Source of the DNA: Enterococcus silesiacus
GTDB lineage: Bacteria > Bacillota > Bacilli > Lactobacillales > Enterococcaceae
Length of the DNA: 64,000 nucleotides
Assembly (NCBI GenBank): GCA_001465115.1
Contig: CP013614.1
Coordinates: forward strand, 3,782,001-3,846,000
Direction of reading: 5' to 3'
A program made the position numbers and the translations under genes. Shown here one piece after another: positions 24,350-32,788 of this stretch (positions within the stretch are counted from its first letter, which is position 1; every line of letters begins with the position of its first letter). The notes below the pieces were generated by a model that saw only the letters and a program-made list of their open reading frames with translations, did no database searches and was not told where the DNA came from.

Positions 24350-25236
24350 TGGAAACTTTCGCTGATTTTCGTGAGCAAAGTTTACCGCTCATTGAAAAAG
24401 AAATGGAATCTTTCATCAATGACCACACGACAAATAATCAATTAAAAGAGGCCATGTTATACTCGATCCATGCTGGCGGTAAAAGATTTCGACCGTTGCT
24501 AGTCCTAGCGACTATTCGGTCATTTAATAAAGAAGCTCAGACTTGCGATTATCAAGTCGCGGCAGCGTTAGAAATGATTCATACGTATTCATTAATTCAT
24601 GATGATCTACCAGCAATGGATGATGATGATTTGCGTCGTGGTAAGCCGACAAACCACAAAGTATTTGGTGAGGCGCACGCAATTTTGGCTGGAGATGGCC
24701 TGCTGACTGCTGCTTTTCAATTAATAGCAATTAGTCAAATCGAGATGCATCAAAAGATCTTGTTGATTCAGCTATTGAGTAAGGCTTCTGGCATACAGGG
24801 AATGGTTGCTGGACAAGCCGGTGATCTGCAGGGGGAAGCACGAGCATTGTCATTGACTGAATTAGCAGATGTTCATGAAAAGAAAACAGGTGCTTTGATT
24901 GAGTTTGCTCTGTTGGCTGGTGGCATTTTAGCAGATCAGCCAGCAGAAGTCGTTGACTTATTAGGGATGTTTGCCCAACATTTGGGTTTAGCTTTTCAGA
25001 TTAAGGATGATTTATTGGATGCCACTAGTTCCGAAGCAGAACTTGGGAAAAAAGTTGGCCGAGATGAAGCCTTAAATAAAAGTACTTATCCAGGTTTGCT
25101 TGGTTTAGAGGGGGCAAAAGCTGCACTGAATGAGCAACTGACTTTAGGATTTCAAACCTTAGAGACTTTGAAACAAACAAGCAGTGAATTTCATTTGGAA
25201 CTGCTACAAGATTTTTTAAAACAATTGCAGTTATGA
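24349..25236 (+). CDS. ispA: Polyprenyl synthetase (farnesyl/geranylgeranyl diphosphate synthase, IspA)
   Basis: Start at ATG 24349; the TTG immediately upstream has no better site. 295 aa. The first Asp-rich motif is HDDLPAMDDDDLRRG and the second is QIKDDLLD, with the GGKRFRP substrate site before them and GQAGDLQGE between. Two residues before the first motif stand Tyr-Ser-Leu-Ile, compatible with a C15 product; chain length is not certain. It feeds undecaprenyl phosphate synthesis for the wall genes downstream in the window. Confidence 0.93.
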   Translation: METFADFREQSLPLIEKEMESFINDHTTNNQLKEAMLYSIHAGGKRFRPLLVLATIRSFNKEAQTCDYQVAAALEMIHTYSLIHDDLPAMDDDDLRRGKPTNHKVFGEAHAILAGDGLLTAAFQLIAISQIEMHQKILLIQLLSKASGIQGMVAGQAGDLQGEARALSLTELADVHEKKTGALIEFALLAGGILADQPAEVVDLLGMFAQHLGLAFQIKDDLLDATSSEAELGKKVGRDEALNKSTYPGLLGLEGAKAALNEQLTLGFQTLETLKQTSSEFHLELLQDFLKQLQL

Positions 25237-25252
25237 TAGAAAGAAGGCACTT

Positions 25253-26068
25253 ATGAAAAAAGAGCGCGTAGATATTTTAGCGTTTACTCAAGGATTATTT
25301 GAAACAAGAGAAAAAGCCAAACGCGCAGTGATGGCAGGGCTCGTTTATAATGATAAAAATGAACGCTTGGATAAGCCAGGTGAGAAGATTTTGATTGAGA
25401 CACCGCTTCAGGTAAAAGGTCAAACCCTACAGTATGTTTCTCGCGGTGGATTGAAACTGGAAAAAGCCCTAGCTGTATTTAAACTAGATGTGACGGGGAA
25501 AACGATGTTGGATATCGGCTCTTCCACTGGTGGTTTTACAGACGTGGCTTTACAAAATGGTGCGCGATTAAGCTATGCGCTAGATGTTGGTTATAATCAA
25601 CTAGCGTGGAAAATTCGTCAGGATGAACGAGTCGTTGTGATGGAACGAACTAATTTTCGTTACAGTACACCAGAAGATTTTCATGAAGGAGTACCAGATA
25701 TCGCGACGATCGATGTTTCCTTTATCTCGCTTAAATTGATTTTACCGCCACTGCACAAAATCTTGAAGCCTGGTGGTAAAGTGGTTGCGTTGATCAAACC
25801 CCAATTTGAAGCTGGGAAAGAGTTGGTTGGTAAAAAAGGGATCGTTCGTGAACCTGAGACGCACGTGTTTGTATTAAATGAAATTCTTTCCTTTGCGCAA
25901 GCACATGGGTATTCAGTCAGTGGGTTAGATTATTCCCCTATTACTGGCGGAGAAGGAAATATTGAATTTTTAGCTTACTTGACTGCGACAGAAGGTGAAG
26001 GAATTGTTGAAGAGACAGTAAATATAGACGAAACTGTGGCAACAGCACATCAACAATTAAAAAAATAA
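25253..26068 (+). CDS. tlyA: TlyA-family rRNA methyltransferase with S4 domain
   Basis: 271 aa. N-terminal S4 RNA-binding domain (KKERVDILAFTQGLFETREK; AKRAVMAGLVY), then an FtsJ-like Rossmann domain with the SAM site DIGSSTGGFTDVAL and LDVGYNQLAWKIR, and SFISLKLILPPLHKILK. In other bacteria TlyA 2'-O-methylates rRNA. Corresponds to Bacillus yqxC, next to ahrC and recN; here an inverted gene has entered between. The C-terminus has a family-atypical acidic tail (VEETVNIDETVA). Bidirectional terminator follows. Confidence 0.92.
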   Translation: MKKERVDILAFTQGLFETREKAKRAVMAGLVYNDKNERLDKPGEKILIETPLQVKGQTLQYVSRGGLKLEKALAVFKLDVTGKTMLDIGSSTGGFTDVALQNGARLSYALDVGYNQLAWKIRQDERVVVMERTNFRYSTPEDFHEGVPDIATIDVSFISLKLILPPLHKILKPGGKVVALIKPQFEAGKELVGKKGIVREPETHVFVLNEILSFAQAHGYSVSGLDYSPITGGEGNIEFLAYLTATEGEGIVEETVNIDETVATAHQQLKK

Positions 26069-26070
26069 AT

Positions 26071-26119
26071 AGAAAAAACGCTCTGGCTGTGAACACTCAA
26101 TAGCCAAAGCGTTTTTTCT
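26071..26119. terminator. Bidirectional terminator between tlyA and the epimerase gene
   Basis: Stem AGAAAAAACGCTCTGGCT / AGCCAAAGCGTTTTTTCT, 17 of 18 pairs, loop of 13. T-runs on both strands serve the two convergent genes. Confidence 0.9.
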
Positions 26120-26124
26120 ACTAA

Positions 26125-27645
26125 TTATGCTCGTGTTGTTATATCAGTGTCTTTTACGTGTTTTTTGTACGTGTGACCTTCTTCATCTTTTTCATGAAGA
26201 GGATACCAGACTTGAGCAAAAAACGGACTATATTTTGCCAATTCATGATAGTTCCAGCTAGTTCTTTCGCATTTATCACACCAGTGACCGGCTTCTAAAA
26301 TCAAACGCGGGCTAGCCGAAAAGTGATGACCACAGTGACAAGTGAATGCTAATTTAGTTGACCAATCACCTGTCTTCATTGTTTCTGAAAGGCAAGCACC
26401 CCCTCTGAATTGTGCTGCTTGCTGTACATCATCAAGGGAAAGTTCTGTCTCAGGTTTTGATTCATCATAGCCATGATCAAGTAGGATAGGATCTCCTTCT
26501 GGGCGATAAAGAATGAAACGGTCCCAGCCGGGAATTTTAGCCCAGTGTTCCTTTGAGATAAAGAAAGGATTCAATTGCTCATCTTGATTATGAATAAGCC
26601 AGTGCAAGGTTCCTGTATCTGTCAGTGCAACTTGTTCGTTGCTTTGCTTGATCATTGCAGCAATTTGTTGACTAGTCATGGCAGGTGCATCAACAGGTGT
26701 TTGCTGGGCAGCTTGTTCACGCATCACTTTACCATAGTAACGAACAAAGTCTTTGGTTGTTTGAGAACGGAAATGGAGAAAATCGTTTAATTTATCTGAG
26801 TCCAAATACCATTGGCCGTGAAAGTTATGTGTGGCATACCAATTTGGCTCACAAATCTCTTTAAACTGTTCAACCCCGATTTCTTTCATCATTGCTGACA
26901 TCAGTTCATAGTTTGTATTCCGACATTCTTCACCACCGCCGATGTTATAAATATGCCCCCAAAAGTCAGCGTCGACCCAGTCTTCACAAGCGTTTGCACA
27001 AAGAACACCAGAGTCATGATCTGTGACCCACTCAAGGACATTATTTAATGGTTGATGAAAAGCGATCCCTTCATTTAAACTGAATTCTTTGATCGACATG
27101 ATTCCTGTTTGACGCAAAGATACCCAATGTTTGATGCCGGATTCAATAACTGCTCGCTCAGCGGCGATTTTAGAAACTGCGTAATAATCATGCACACTCG
27201 GCTTTAAAGGATCACCAATTCGGCCCCAATGAATAGGCGCTGTCCGGTCTCCTGTTTCTGCTACTGTACCAATGTTGATTAATTTGATTTCATCTTTATT
27301 TGGTTGTGCCAAAATCGCTTTAATCAGATTTAGAGTCCCACCGTAATTGATCTTCATTGCTTCAGCAGGATAACGATCAGCTGCTGGTGAAACAAAGGCT
27401 GCACAATGAACAACATAATCGCAGTCAGCTACGCAGTCTAGAACATCGTCGTAATTCACCAAATCGCCCCAGTGGACTTCTAAATTTGGTTCATTTGCAA
27501 ATTGTTGCATGAAGAGTCGGTTTTTCTCTGAATCTCTTGCAAGGGTGACAACATGAAAGCGTTCAGATCGATGTAAAAGCTGTTTCATTGTTGCGCCGCC
27601 CATTGTGCCGGTAGTTCCTGTAACAAACACTCTTTTTTTCTTCAT
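26125..27645 (-). CDS. NAD-dependent epimerase/dehydratase with C-terminal zinc-ribbon-like extension
   Basis: Start at ATG 27645 (MKKKRVFVTG), with AAAGGAAGAG before it; the longer reading covers the promoter. 506 aa. Residues 1-310 are an extended SDR: nucleotide loop TGTTGTMGG at 9-17, HCAAF at 80-84, and the active pair Tyr155/Lys159 (YYAVSKIAAE). About 100 more residues follow, then near 434-460 a CHCGHH...CDKC pattern that could bind zinc. That tail is unusual for the family. The substrate is unknown, probably a nucleotide sugar or a similar small molecule. It is inverted inside an otherwise conserved block. Confidence 0.85.
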   Translation of the reverse strand: MKKKRVFVTGTTGTMGGATMKQLLHRSERFHVVTLARDSEKNRLFMQQFANEPNLEVHWGDLVNYDDVLDCVADCDYVVHCAAFVSPAADRYPAEAMKINYGGTLNLIKAILAQPNKDEIKLINIGTVAETGDRTAPIHWGRIGDPLKPSVHDYYAVSKIAAERAVIESGIKHWVSLRQTGIMSIKEFSLNEGIAFHQPLNNVLEWVTDHDSGVLCANACEDWVDADFWGHIYNIGGGEECRNTNYELMSAMMKEIGVEQFKEICEPNWYATHNFHGQWYLDSDKLNDFLHFRSQTTKDFVRYYGKVMREQAAQQTPVDAPAMTSQQIAAMIKQSNEQVALTDTGTLHWLIHNQDEQLNPFFISKEHWAKIPGWDRFILYRPEGDPILLDHGYDESKPETELSLDDVQQAAQFRGGACLSETMKTGDWSTKLAFTCHCGHHFSASPRLILEAGHWCDKCERTSWNYHELAKYSPFFAQVWYPLHEKDEEGHTYKKHVKDTDITTRA

Positions 27646-27676
27646 AATATTCTCTTCCTTTCTTTGGTTAATTTTA

Positions 27677-27705
27677 ATGTTAGCGCTTTTTTCGAGTGTT
27701 AGCAA
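27677..27705 (-). promoter_or_regulatory. Epimerase promoter, overlapping a cre-like sequence
   Basis: On the minus strand TTGCTA (27705-27700), 17 bases, TAACAT (27682-27677), 32 bases before the ATG. The plus-strand sequence ATGTTAGCGCTTTTT at 27677-27691 resembles a catabolite-response element with two mismatches and covers the -10 box, so CcpA repression is possible. TGTTAGC also occurs twice around the spacer. Confidence 0.5.
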
Positions 27706-27958
27706 TAGTCTAGTGAATGTAATTCATTAAAGAATGAAGTGGGTATCCTCGTATTTTCCCTGTTATTGGCTTAGATTTGTGATCTATGGTGTAAAGAATT
27801 GTTTATCTAGAGGGTTTCTTAGCTTTTACGCTTTTAAAATGAATAAAAATACGCTATGATAAAATGGAAATGAATCAAAAAGGAGTACCTTTATTCTAAG
27901 AAGCACAGTCGAATCGAGCTAACGGATAACGGACCATTAGGAAAAGGAGTAAAATATT

Positions 27959-28408
27959 ATGAGAAAAAAAGATCGGCATCGTCTGATTACTCGTTTATTA
28001 GCTGATAAAAATATCCAAAAACAAGAAGATTTTGTCACCTACTTACAAGAAAGAGGGATAGAAGTCACTCAAGCAACGATTTCTCGTGATATTAAAGAAA
28101 TGAAACTAATCAAGGTACCGTCTATAGATGGTGGTTACCGCTATAGTGTTCCTGCAGAAACGAAGGAAGATACATCATTAAAATTAGAAAAATTACTGAA
28201 AGATGCTTTCGTTTCGGTCGATCAAATGGAAAAACACGTGATTTTGCATACTATACCAGGCAACGCTGCGGCCGCGGCTAATCTTATAGAGAAACAGTAC
28301 AAGGACATTGTTTTTGCAGCAATCAATGATGATGATAGTGTCCTGATCATTGCTAGAACAGAAAAAGATGCTGAATATTTAAAAAATGAATTTTTCCGAT
28401 ATTTATAA
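27959..28408 (+). CDS. argR: Arginine repressor ArgR/AhrC
   Basis: 149 aa. N-terminal winged helix (HRLITRLLADKNIQKQEDFV; VTQATISRDIKEMKLIKVPS), and C-terminal arginine-binding/oligomer domain (VILHTIPGNAAAAANLIEKQ; FAAINDDDSVLIIART). The GTxNDDT-type motif is here AINDDDS, a conservative change. It controls arginine synthesis and deiminase genes elsewhere. It lies beside recN as in most Firmicutes. ATG after GGAAAAGGAGTAAAA. ArgR-like pairs in enterococci differ in partner specificity, which cannot be read here. Confidence 0.93.
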   Translation: MRKKDRHRLITRLLADKNIQKQEDFVTYLQERGIEVTQATISRDIKEMKLIKVPSIDGGYRYSVPAETKEDTSLKLEKLLKDAFVSVDQMEKHVILHTIPGNAAAAANLIEKQYKDIVFAAINDDDSVLIIARTEKDAEYLKNEFFRYL

Positions 28409-28425
28409 AATCGAGGTGAGTAGAA

Positions 28426-30126
28426 ATGCTGCAGGAACTTTCTGTAAAGAATTTTGCGATTATTTCCTCTTTACAATTAGAATTTCAAATGGGAATGACC
28501 GTTTTAACTGGCGAAACTGGTGCAGGTAAATCAATTATTATCGATGCAATGGGGCTATTGACAGGTGGTCGAGGATCAAGTGATTATATTCGTCAAGGAG
28601 CTTCTAAGTGTACGTTAGAAGGGCTCTTTACAATGCCTAAAAGTCAAGAGTTGGTTAAGCTTTTGGAAGAATTGGGGATTGAAACAGACGATGAATCAAT
28701 TGTGATTCAGCGGGATATTTCCACATCGGGTAAGAATGTTTGTCGAGTGAACGGCAGAATCATCAATATTGCCAATTTACGAAAAGTCGGTGAGTTTTTA
28801 GTTGATATCCATGGCCAGAATGAACATCAAGAATTGATGCAAAGTGAAAAACATTTAGGGATGCTTGATGACTTTGGCGGCAAAGAGTTACTTAAGATAA
28901 AAGAGCAATATGAAGGCATTTATGCAGAATACCGCATGATTGAAGGCAAAGTTAGAAACAGACAGAAAAACGAAAAAGAATTTGCGCAACGCATGGATAT
29001 GCTGCAGTTTCAAAGTGATGAAATTGCTGCGGCTGAACTGGTTTTAGGGGAAGAAGAACAATTAATAGAAGAGCGAAATAAATTAGGGAATTTCCAGAAG
29101 ATTGCCGATGCTCTAGCAGCAAGCTATGAAGCAGTCAATGGAGATGGAGATAGTAGCTTAGACAAAATTGGTTATGCGATGAATGAGCTGTTGTCGATCG
29201 AAATGCTTGATCCAGAGTATAAAGCAATATCTGAAGCGGTTCAAAATAGCTATTATCTTTTACAAGAAGCAAGTGGTGATCTGTCTCGACATATCGACAG
29301 CTTAGAGTTAGACGAAAATCGCTTGAACGAAGTAGAAAATAGACTCGAATTAATCCGTCAAATGAGAAGAAAATATGGGGACTCAATTGACTCTATATTA
29401 GCTTATTCTCAGGAAATCACACAGGAATTGGCCGATGCCGATTTTCTGGAAGGACGGACGGGTGAGCTTGAAACACTCTTGGTAGAAAAGAAAAACCAAG
29501 TGATAGAAGCAGGCTTAAAATTGCGGGAGATTCGGAAAAAAATTGCAAAAAAACTAGAAAAAAATATTTTAAAAGAATTAAAAGAGTTATATATGGAAAG
29601 AACAGTATTCGATATTCGTTTCACTGCATTGCCTGATGGACAGTTTACGGAAGATGGTTTAGATCAAGTTGAGTTTTATATTACGACGAATCCAGGAGAA
29701 CCACTGAAGCCATTAGTAAGAGTTGCTTCGGGCGGAGAACTATCTCGTGTTATGTTAGCGTTGAAAACAATTTTTTCTAAATCACAAGGCATCACCAGTA
29801 TTGTTTTTGATGAAGTCGATACTGGTGTCAGTGGCCGAGTAGCACAAGCGATTGCGGATAAAATCTATCAGATTTCTGAAAATTCCCAGGTATTATGTAT
29901 CACTCATCTGCCGCAAGTTGCAGCTGTAGCTGATTATCAATACTTCATTGAAAAAGAAATTATTGGTGAACGGACAGAAACGAAGGTAAGAAAATTGAAT
30001 CAAGAGGAACGAGTGGCAGAAATCGCCCGGATGCTTTCAGGTAGTGAGATTACTAAGCTGACAATTGAACATGCAAAAGAGCTGTTGAATATGGCTGGAA
30101 ATGAGCGTAATGGGCATTTAAGTTGA
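28426..30126 (+). CDS. recN: DNA repair ATPase RecN
   Basis: 566 aa, full length. Walker A GETGAGKSIIIDAMGLLTGG at residues about 28-47; central coiled coil 150-350; ABC signature SGGELSRVMLALK near 435; Walker B SIVFDEVDTGVSG near 463; D-loop/H-loop CITHLPQVAA near 487. SMC-like protein recruited to double-strand breaks. The N-terminus LQELSVKNFAIISSLQLEF is standard. Seventeen bases after argR with GAGGTGAG ribosome site, so the two are co-transcribed. Confidence 0.97.
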   Translation: MLQELSVKNFAIISSLQLEFQMGMTVLTGETGAGKSIIIDAMGLLTGGRGSSDYIRQGASKCTLEGLFTMPKSQELVKLLEELGIETDDESIVIQRDISTSGKNVCRVNGRIINIANLRKVGEFLVDIHGQNEHQELMQSEKHLGMLDDFGGKELLKIKEQYEGIYAEYRMIEGKVRNRQKNEKEFAQRMDMLQFQSDEIAAAELVLGEEEQLIEERNKLGNFQKIADALAASYEAVNGDGDSSLDKIGYAMNELLSIEMLDPEYKAISEAVQNSYYLLQEASGDLSRHIDSLELDENRLNEVENRLELIRQMRRKYGDSIDSILAYSQEITQELADADFLEGRTGELETLLVEKKNQVIEAGLKLREIRKKIAKKLEKNILKELKELYMERTVFDIRFTALPDGQFTEDGLDQVEFYITTNPGEPLKPLVRVASGGELSRVMLALKTIFSKSQGITSIVFDEVDTGVSGRVAQAIADKIYQISENSQVLCITHLPQVAAVADYQYFIEKEIIGERTETKVRKLNQEERVAEIARMLSGSEITKLTIEHAKELLNMAGNERNGHLS

Positions 30127-30177
30127 GTTATTACTACTGAAGTTTTGAGAGGATAAACCAAAAAAAGATAACATTTT

Positions 30178-30222
30178 AGAGCATGAACAAAACGGTCTTT
30201 GCGTTTTTATTCATGCTCTTTA
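30178..30222 (+). terminator. Terminator of argR-recN
   Basis: AGAGCATGAA-CAAAACG / CG-TTTTTATTCATGCTCT hairpin with about ten strong pairs at the base; the T-run after it is short (CTCTTTACTT). Confidence 0.6.
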
Positions 30223-30287
30223 CTTGAGCGTAAATAGGAGAAATTAAAAAAAATGATACAATGATTTACAAAATCTTGCTGTTAAAA

Positions 30288-30345
30288 AACAGAATTTAGA
30301 TGCTAACTCAGCAAAGTTTCGCTAAACAAGCATCCAAATTCTGTT
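30288..30345 (-). terminator. Terminator of the DUF4044 gene (minus strand)
   Basis: AACAGAATTTAGATGCT / AGCATCCAAATTCTGTT, 16 of 17 pairs, loop of 24. Six A at its left side are a U-run on the minus-strand transcript. Confidence 0.75.
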
Positions 30346-30366
30346 GTTCAAATTTAAAATCATCGA

Positions 30367-30480
30367 CTATCTTAAACTCATTATAGCTGTCAATATTGTT
30401 GAGCCGGCAATGGCAATTAACATCAACCAAACAACGACTTTAGTGACTTTTGAGAAAGTGCTTGTCTTTTTATTGTTCAT
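30367..30480 (-). CDS. DUF4044 micro-protein (37 aa)
   Basis: Read on the minus strand from ATG at 30480 to TAG at 30367. The product starts MNNKKTSTFSKVTKVVVWLM and continues with a hydrophobic stretch ending MSLR. It has the pattern of the DUF4044 family: a basic, Ser/Thr N-terminus, then K-x-VVWLMLIA and one membrane span. Such micro-proteins are conserved across Lactobacillales but uncharacterised. AAGGATG lies about 11 bases before the ATG. It is followed by its own terminator and lies just downstream of a CorA-type gene on the same strand. Confidence 0.75.
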   Translation of the reverse strand: MNNKKTSTFSKVTKVVVWLMLIAIAGSTILTAIMSLR

Positions 30481-30552
30481 TGATTAGTACACATCCTTAT
30501 TCTTTACTTTCTCCATTTTACATCGTTTTGTTAGAATCAGCAACTAGAAATT

Positions 30553-31509
30553 TTACAAAAGGTTTCGTTTTTTTAGCCGTCGAATCACAATAATACATGT
30601 TGCAGTTGTCACAATAAAGATCCAAAAAAAGGCATCTTCCCGGTTAGCAAACGGTAATTTTACATTCATACCAAAGATGCCGCCGATGATTGTTGGAATG
30701 GTTAAGACGATCGTTAAAGAAGTTAAAATTTTCATGACGTTATTCAGGTTATTAGAAACAATTGCTGAAAAAGTATCGCTCACTTTATCTACAAGTTTTA
30801 GCTGGATCTTCGTCGTGGTTGCCGCTTGTTTTGTTTCAACTAGAATGTCATGGAGCCGTGGTAAATGAGCTCTAGGATCTGTAAATATTCTGGCATTGTA
30901 GAGCATATTTAAGACCTCTAAATTAGAATTTATAGCAGATTCAAAATAGACTAAGCTTTTTTGAATATCCATCATTTGGTAAAGTTGACTGTTTTCAGTT
31001 GAAACTTTTAATTCACCTTCTAGTTTATTCGTCTGCTTGATCAATTCTTTTAAAAAGCGATTATAACAAGTCGATATTTGCCATGATAAGTATAAAATCA
31101 GTGTTTCTTGAATTGGTAATTCGCTATCAGGGACAGGAGTAGTAAAGGTTTGTTTTAAAAAATCGGCTGAATTATTGATTACAGTGATCACCTTGCCGTC
31201 AGTCGTTAGAATGATAGCAAAAGGAAATGTATCCATCTGAGTATATCCGCTAGGGCTGATCGTGGCATGGGGATATTGAAGCAGCATCAGTGCCGGTTCC
31301 TCTAACGTATTCTGGTGTAGTCCTTCAAAACGAGAATTTTCGTTATCATCTAGTACACCTGTGATATAATCTTTAGGGAGTTTATAAGTTGCAACTAATT
31401 GGTTGATCTCTTCTTCAGTCGGCTTTTCTACAGCGAGCCAGACCGTTTCAGCTGTATCTGTTTGGGAAGAAACCAGCTGACTATTTTCTATCTTTAAATA
31501 ATTGATCAA
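30553..31509 (-). CDS. CorA-like Mg2+/divalent cation transporter
   Basis: 318 aa. Start is TTG at 31509 with GAGGTGG six bases before it. A large cytoplasmic domain is followed by two C-terminal membrane helices (LTSLTIVLTIPTIIGGIFG; FFWIFIVTTATCIIVIRR). The selectivity motif between them is Phe-Gly-Met-Asn, a known variant of Tyr-Gly-Met-Asn, and the C-terminus is basic (RRLKKRNLL). It forms pentameric channels. The 5' flank shows no M-box-like riboswitch. Separate transcription unit from recN and from DUF3397. Confidence 0.88.
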   Translation of the reverse strand: MINYLKIENSQLVSSQTDTAETVWLAVEKPTEEEINQLVATYKLPKDYITGVLDDNENSRFEGLHQNTLEEPALMLLQYPHATISPSGYTQMDTFPFAIILTTDGKVITVINNSADFLKQTFTTPVPDSELPIQETLILYLSWQISTCYNRFLKELIKQTNKLEGELKVSTENSQLYQMMDIQKSLVYFESAINSNLEVLNMLYNARIFTDPRAHLPRLHDILVETKQAATTTKIQLKLVDKVSDTFSAIVSNNLNNVMKILTSLTIVLTIPTIIGGIFGMNVKLPFANREDAFFWIFIVTTATCIIVIRRLKKRNLL

Positions 31510-31690
31510 AATACCACCTCTTTTTATAAAATGACTTCACTTTATTATAATAGAGTTGGCGGTTTTTGGGGAAAGAAAGCTCTTTTAGTTTAGTATTATT
31601 TAGGCATGAACATTTAAACGAAATGAAACATGTGTGTAAAGAAAATAAAGTATAGTTAATAAAGTGTGTCACGAAAGGAATTGTTAGGAA

Positions 31691-32062
31691 ATGGTGTCGT
31701 TTTCAGTCATTATGCTTTTTTGGTATGTTTTTCCTGTTATCGTTTTATTTGCGTGTAATTTTATTATTTCAACGTTCTCATTGACAGAGCGCTTTAAAGT
31801 GAAAGCACCGGATATCTCGATCCCATTTTTATTTATAGGATTAAATGAGTTGTCAAAAGATAGTTATGGACAATCGATTGTTCCTTATATGGTTATCTCA
31901 GTATTATTATTGGGTATCTGTGTAGCTGTTTTTCAAGCGTACTATTACGGTGAGATTCTGTATGGTAGATATTTCAAAATGTTTTGGCGATTAGTCTTTC
32001 TTTTCAGCCTAGTTTTATATGGCGTTCTTATTTTGTTAAATATTGTTCATTATTTTTCATAG
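31691..32062 (+). CDS. DUF3397 family membrane protein (123 aa)
   Basis: Four hydrophobic helices: about 5-27, 40-55, 63-88 and 96-120. The pattern APDISIPFLFIGLNELSKDS after the first span is typical of DUF3397, a Lactobacillales protein that usually stands just before mraZ. ATG after GAAAGGAATTGTTAGGAA. The function is unknown; constant linkage to the division cluster suggests a link with envelope growth. A cluster of reverse-oriented GTGGGG boxes starts 25 bases after its stop. Confidence 0.82.
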   Translation: MVSFSVIMLFWYVFPVIVLFACNFIISTFSLTERFKVKAPDISIPFLFIGLNELSKDSYGQSIVPYMVISVLLLGICVAVFQAYYYGEILYGRYFKMFWRLVFLFSLVLYGVLILLNIVHYFS

Positions 32063-32086
32063 AATCAAAATGGTTGCGGTAGAAAT

Positions 32087-32106
32087 CTCCCCACTTCTCC
32101 CCACCC
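32087..32106 (-). promoter_or_regulatory. Upstream pair of MraZ-like boxes (reverse orientation)
   Basis: On the minus strand GTGGGGAGAA-GTGGGGAG: two GTGGGG boxes exactly ten bases apart. The spacing and core match MraZ boxes, though the orientation is opposite to those before mraZ. Confidence 0.45.
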
Positions 32107-32278
32107 TTTTTGTTTGTAATATTTTTATGAGAAATTCAGGATGGAAATCAGTTGGAAAATTCGTTATAAAATCCATTATATAGGTATTGATACCGCTTTT
32201 TTTTGAAATTGGTCTACACGTTGAAATATTACAAACTTTTTAAATAACCATTAAAAGGAGGAAGTTTCACTGTTTTTG

Positions 32279-32303
32279 GTGGTAGAAAGTGGTGGGATGT
32301 GGT
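32279..32303 (+). promoter_or_regulatory. MraZ operator: three GTGGT boxes at 10-bp spacing
   Basis: GTGGT at 32279, 32289 and 32299, with a further GTGGA at 32320. Repeats of this kind, one per helical turn, are bound by the MraZ ring in other bacteria to repress the dcw operon. They lie 40-65 bases before the mraZ start. A promoter could not be fixed with confidence in 32107-32278, which holds no gene. Confidence 0.75.
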
Positions 32304-32343
32304 AGACTATTTTTATCAAGTGGAAAAGTAGGGGGAATTGGCG

Positions 32344-32775
32344 ATGTTTATGGGTGAGTTTCAACATAATATTGACGCCAAAGGCCGACTTATCGTCCCC
32401 GCTAAATTTCGTGACCAATTAGGTGAGAAATTTGTGGTGACTAGGGGAATGGATGGCTGTTTATTTGGATATCCAATGTCCGAATGGGAACAGCTGGAAG
32501 AAAAGCTGAAAGAAATGCCCTTAGCTAAGAAGGATGCCCGTACATTTGTCCGTTTTTTTTATTCAGCTGCTACAGAATGTGAAATTGATAAGCAAGGTAG
32601 GATCAATATTCCTGCTGCTTTGAGAACGCATGGTAGTTTGGAAAAAGCTTGTGTGATCATCGGTGTTTCAAATCGAATCGAGATTTGGGATGAAGCCCGC
32701 TGGCAAGAATTTTCTACAGAAGCTGAAGAAAATTTTGACGAAATTGCAGAAACAATGATTGATTTTGGTTTTTAG
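32344..32775 (+). CDS. mraZ: Transcriptional regulator MraZ
   Basis: Start at ATG 32344 ([20 protein letters not shown]), eight bases after AGGGGG; the TTG two codons upstream is less well placed. 143 aa. Two AbrB-like SpoVT folds, each with a D-x-K-G-R or D-x-Q-G-R loop ([30 protein letters not shown]), as in all MraZ. It binds GTGG repeats, which are present just upstream, and so regulates its own operon. First gene of the dcw cluster. Confidence 0.96.
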   Translation: MFMGEFQHNIDAKGRLIVPAKFRDQLGEKFVVTRGMDGCLFGYPMSEWEQLEEKLKEMPLAKKDARTFVRFFYSAATECEIDKQGRINIPAALRTHGSLEKACVIIGVSNRIEIWDEARWQEFSTEAEENFDEIAETMIDFGF

Positions 32776-32788
32776 AAAGAGGAGCATT

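Noticed and set aside
31510..31690. M-box or other magnesium riboswitch before the CorA-like gene
   Set aside because: I looked for conserved paired elements on the minus strand and saw none.
32277..32310. Leader peptide TTG/GTG...TAG (about nine codons) before mraZ
   Set aside because: The frame runs exactly through the GTGGT operator repeats, and the AAAAGGAGG site is too far from its possible starts.
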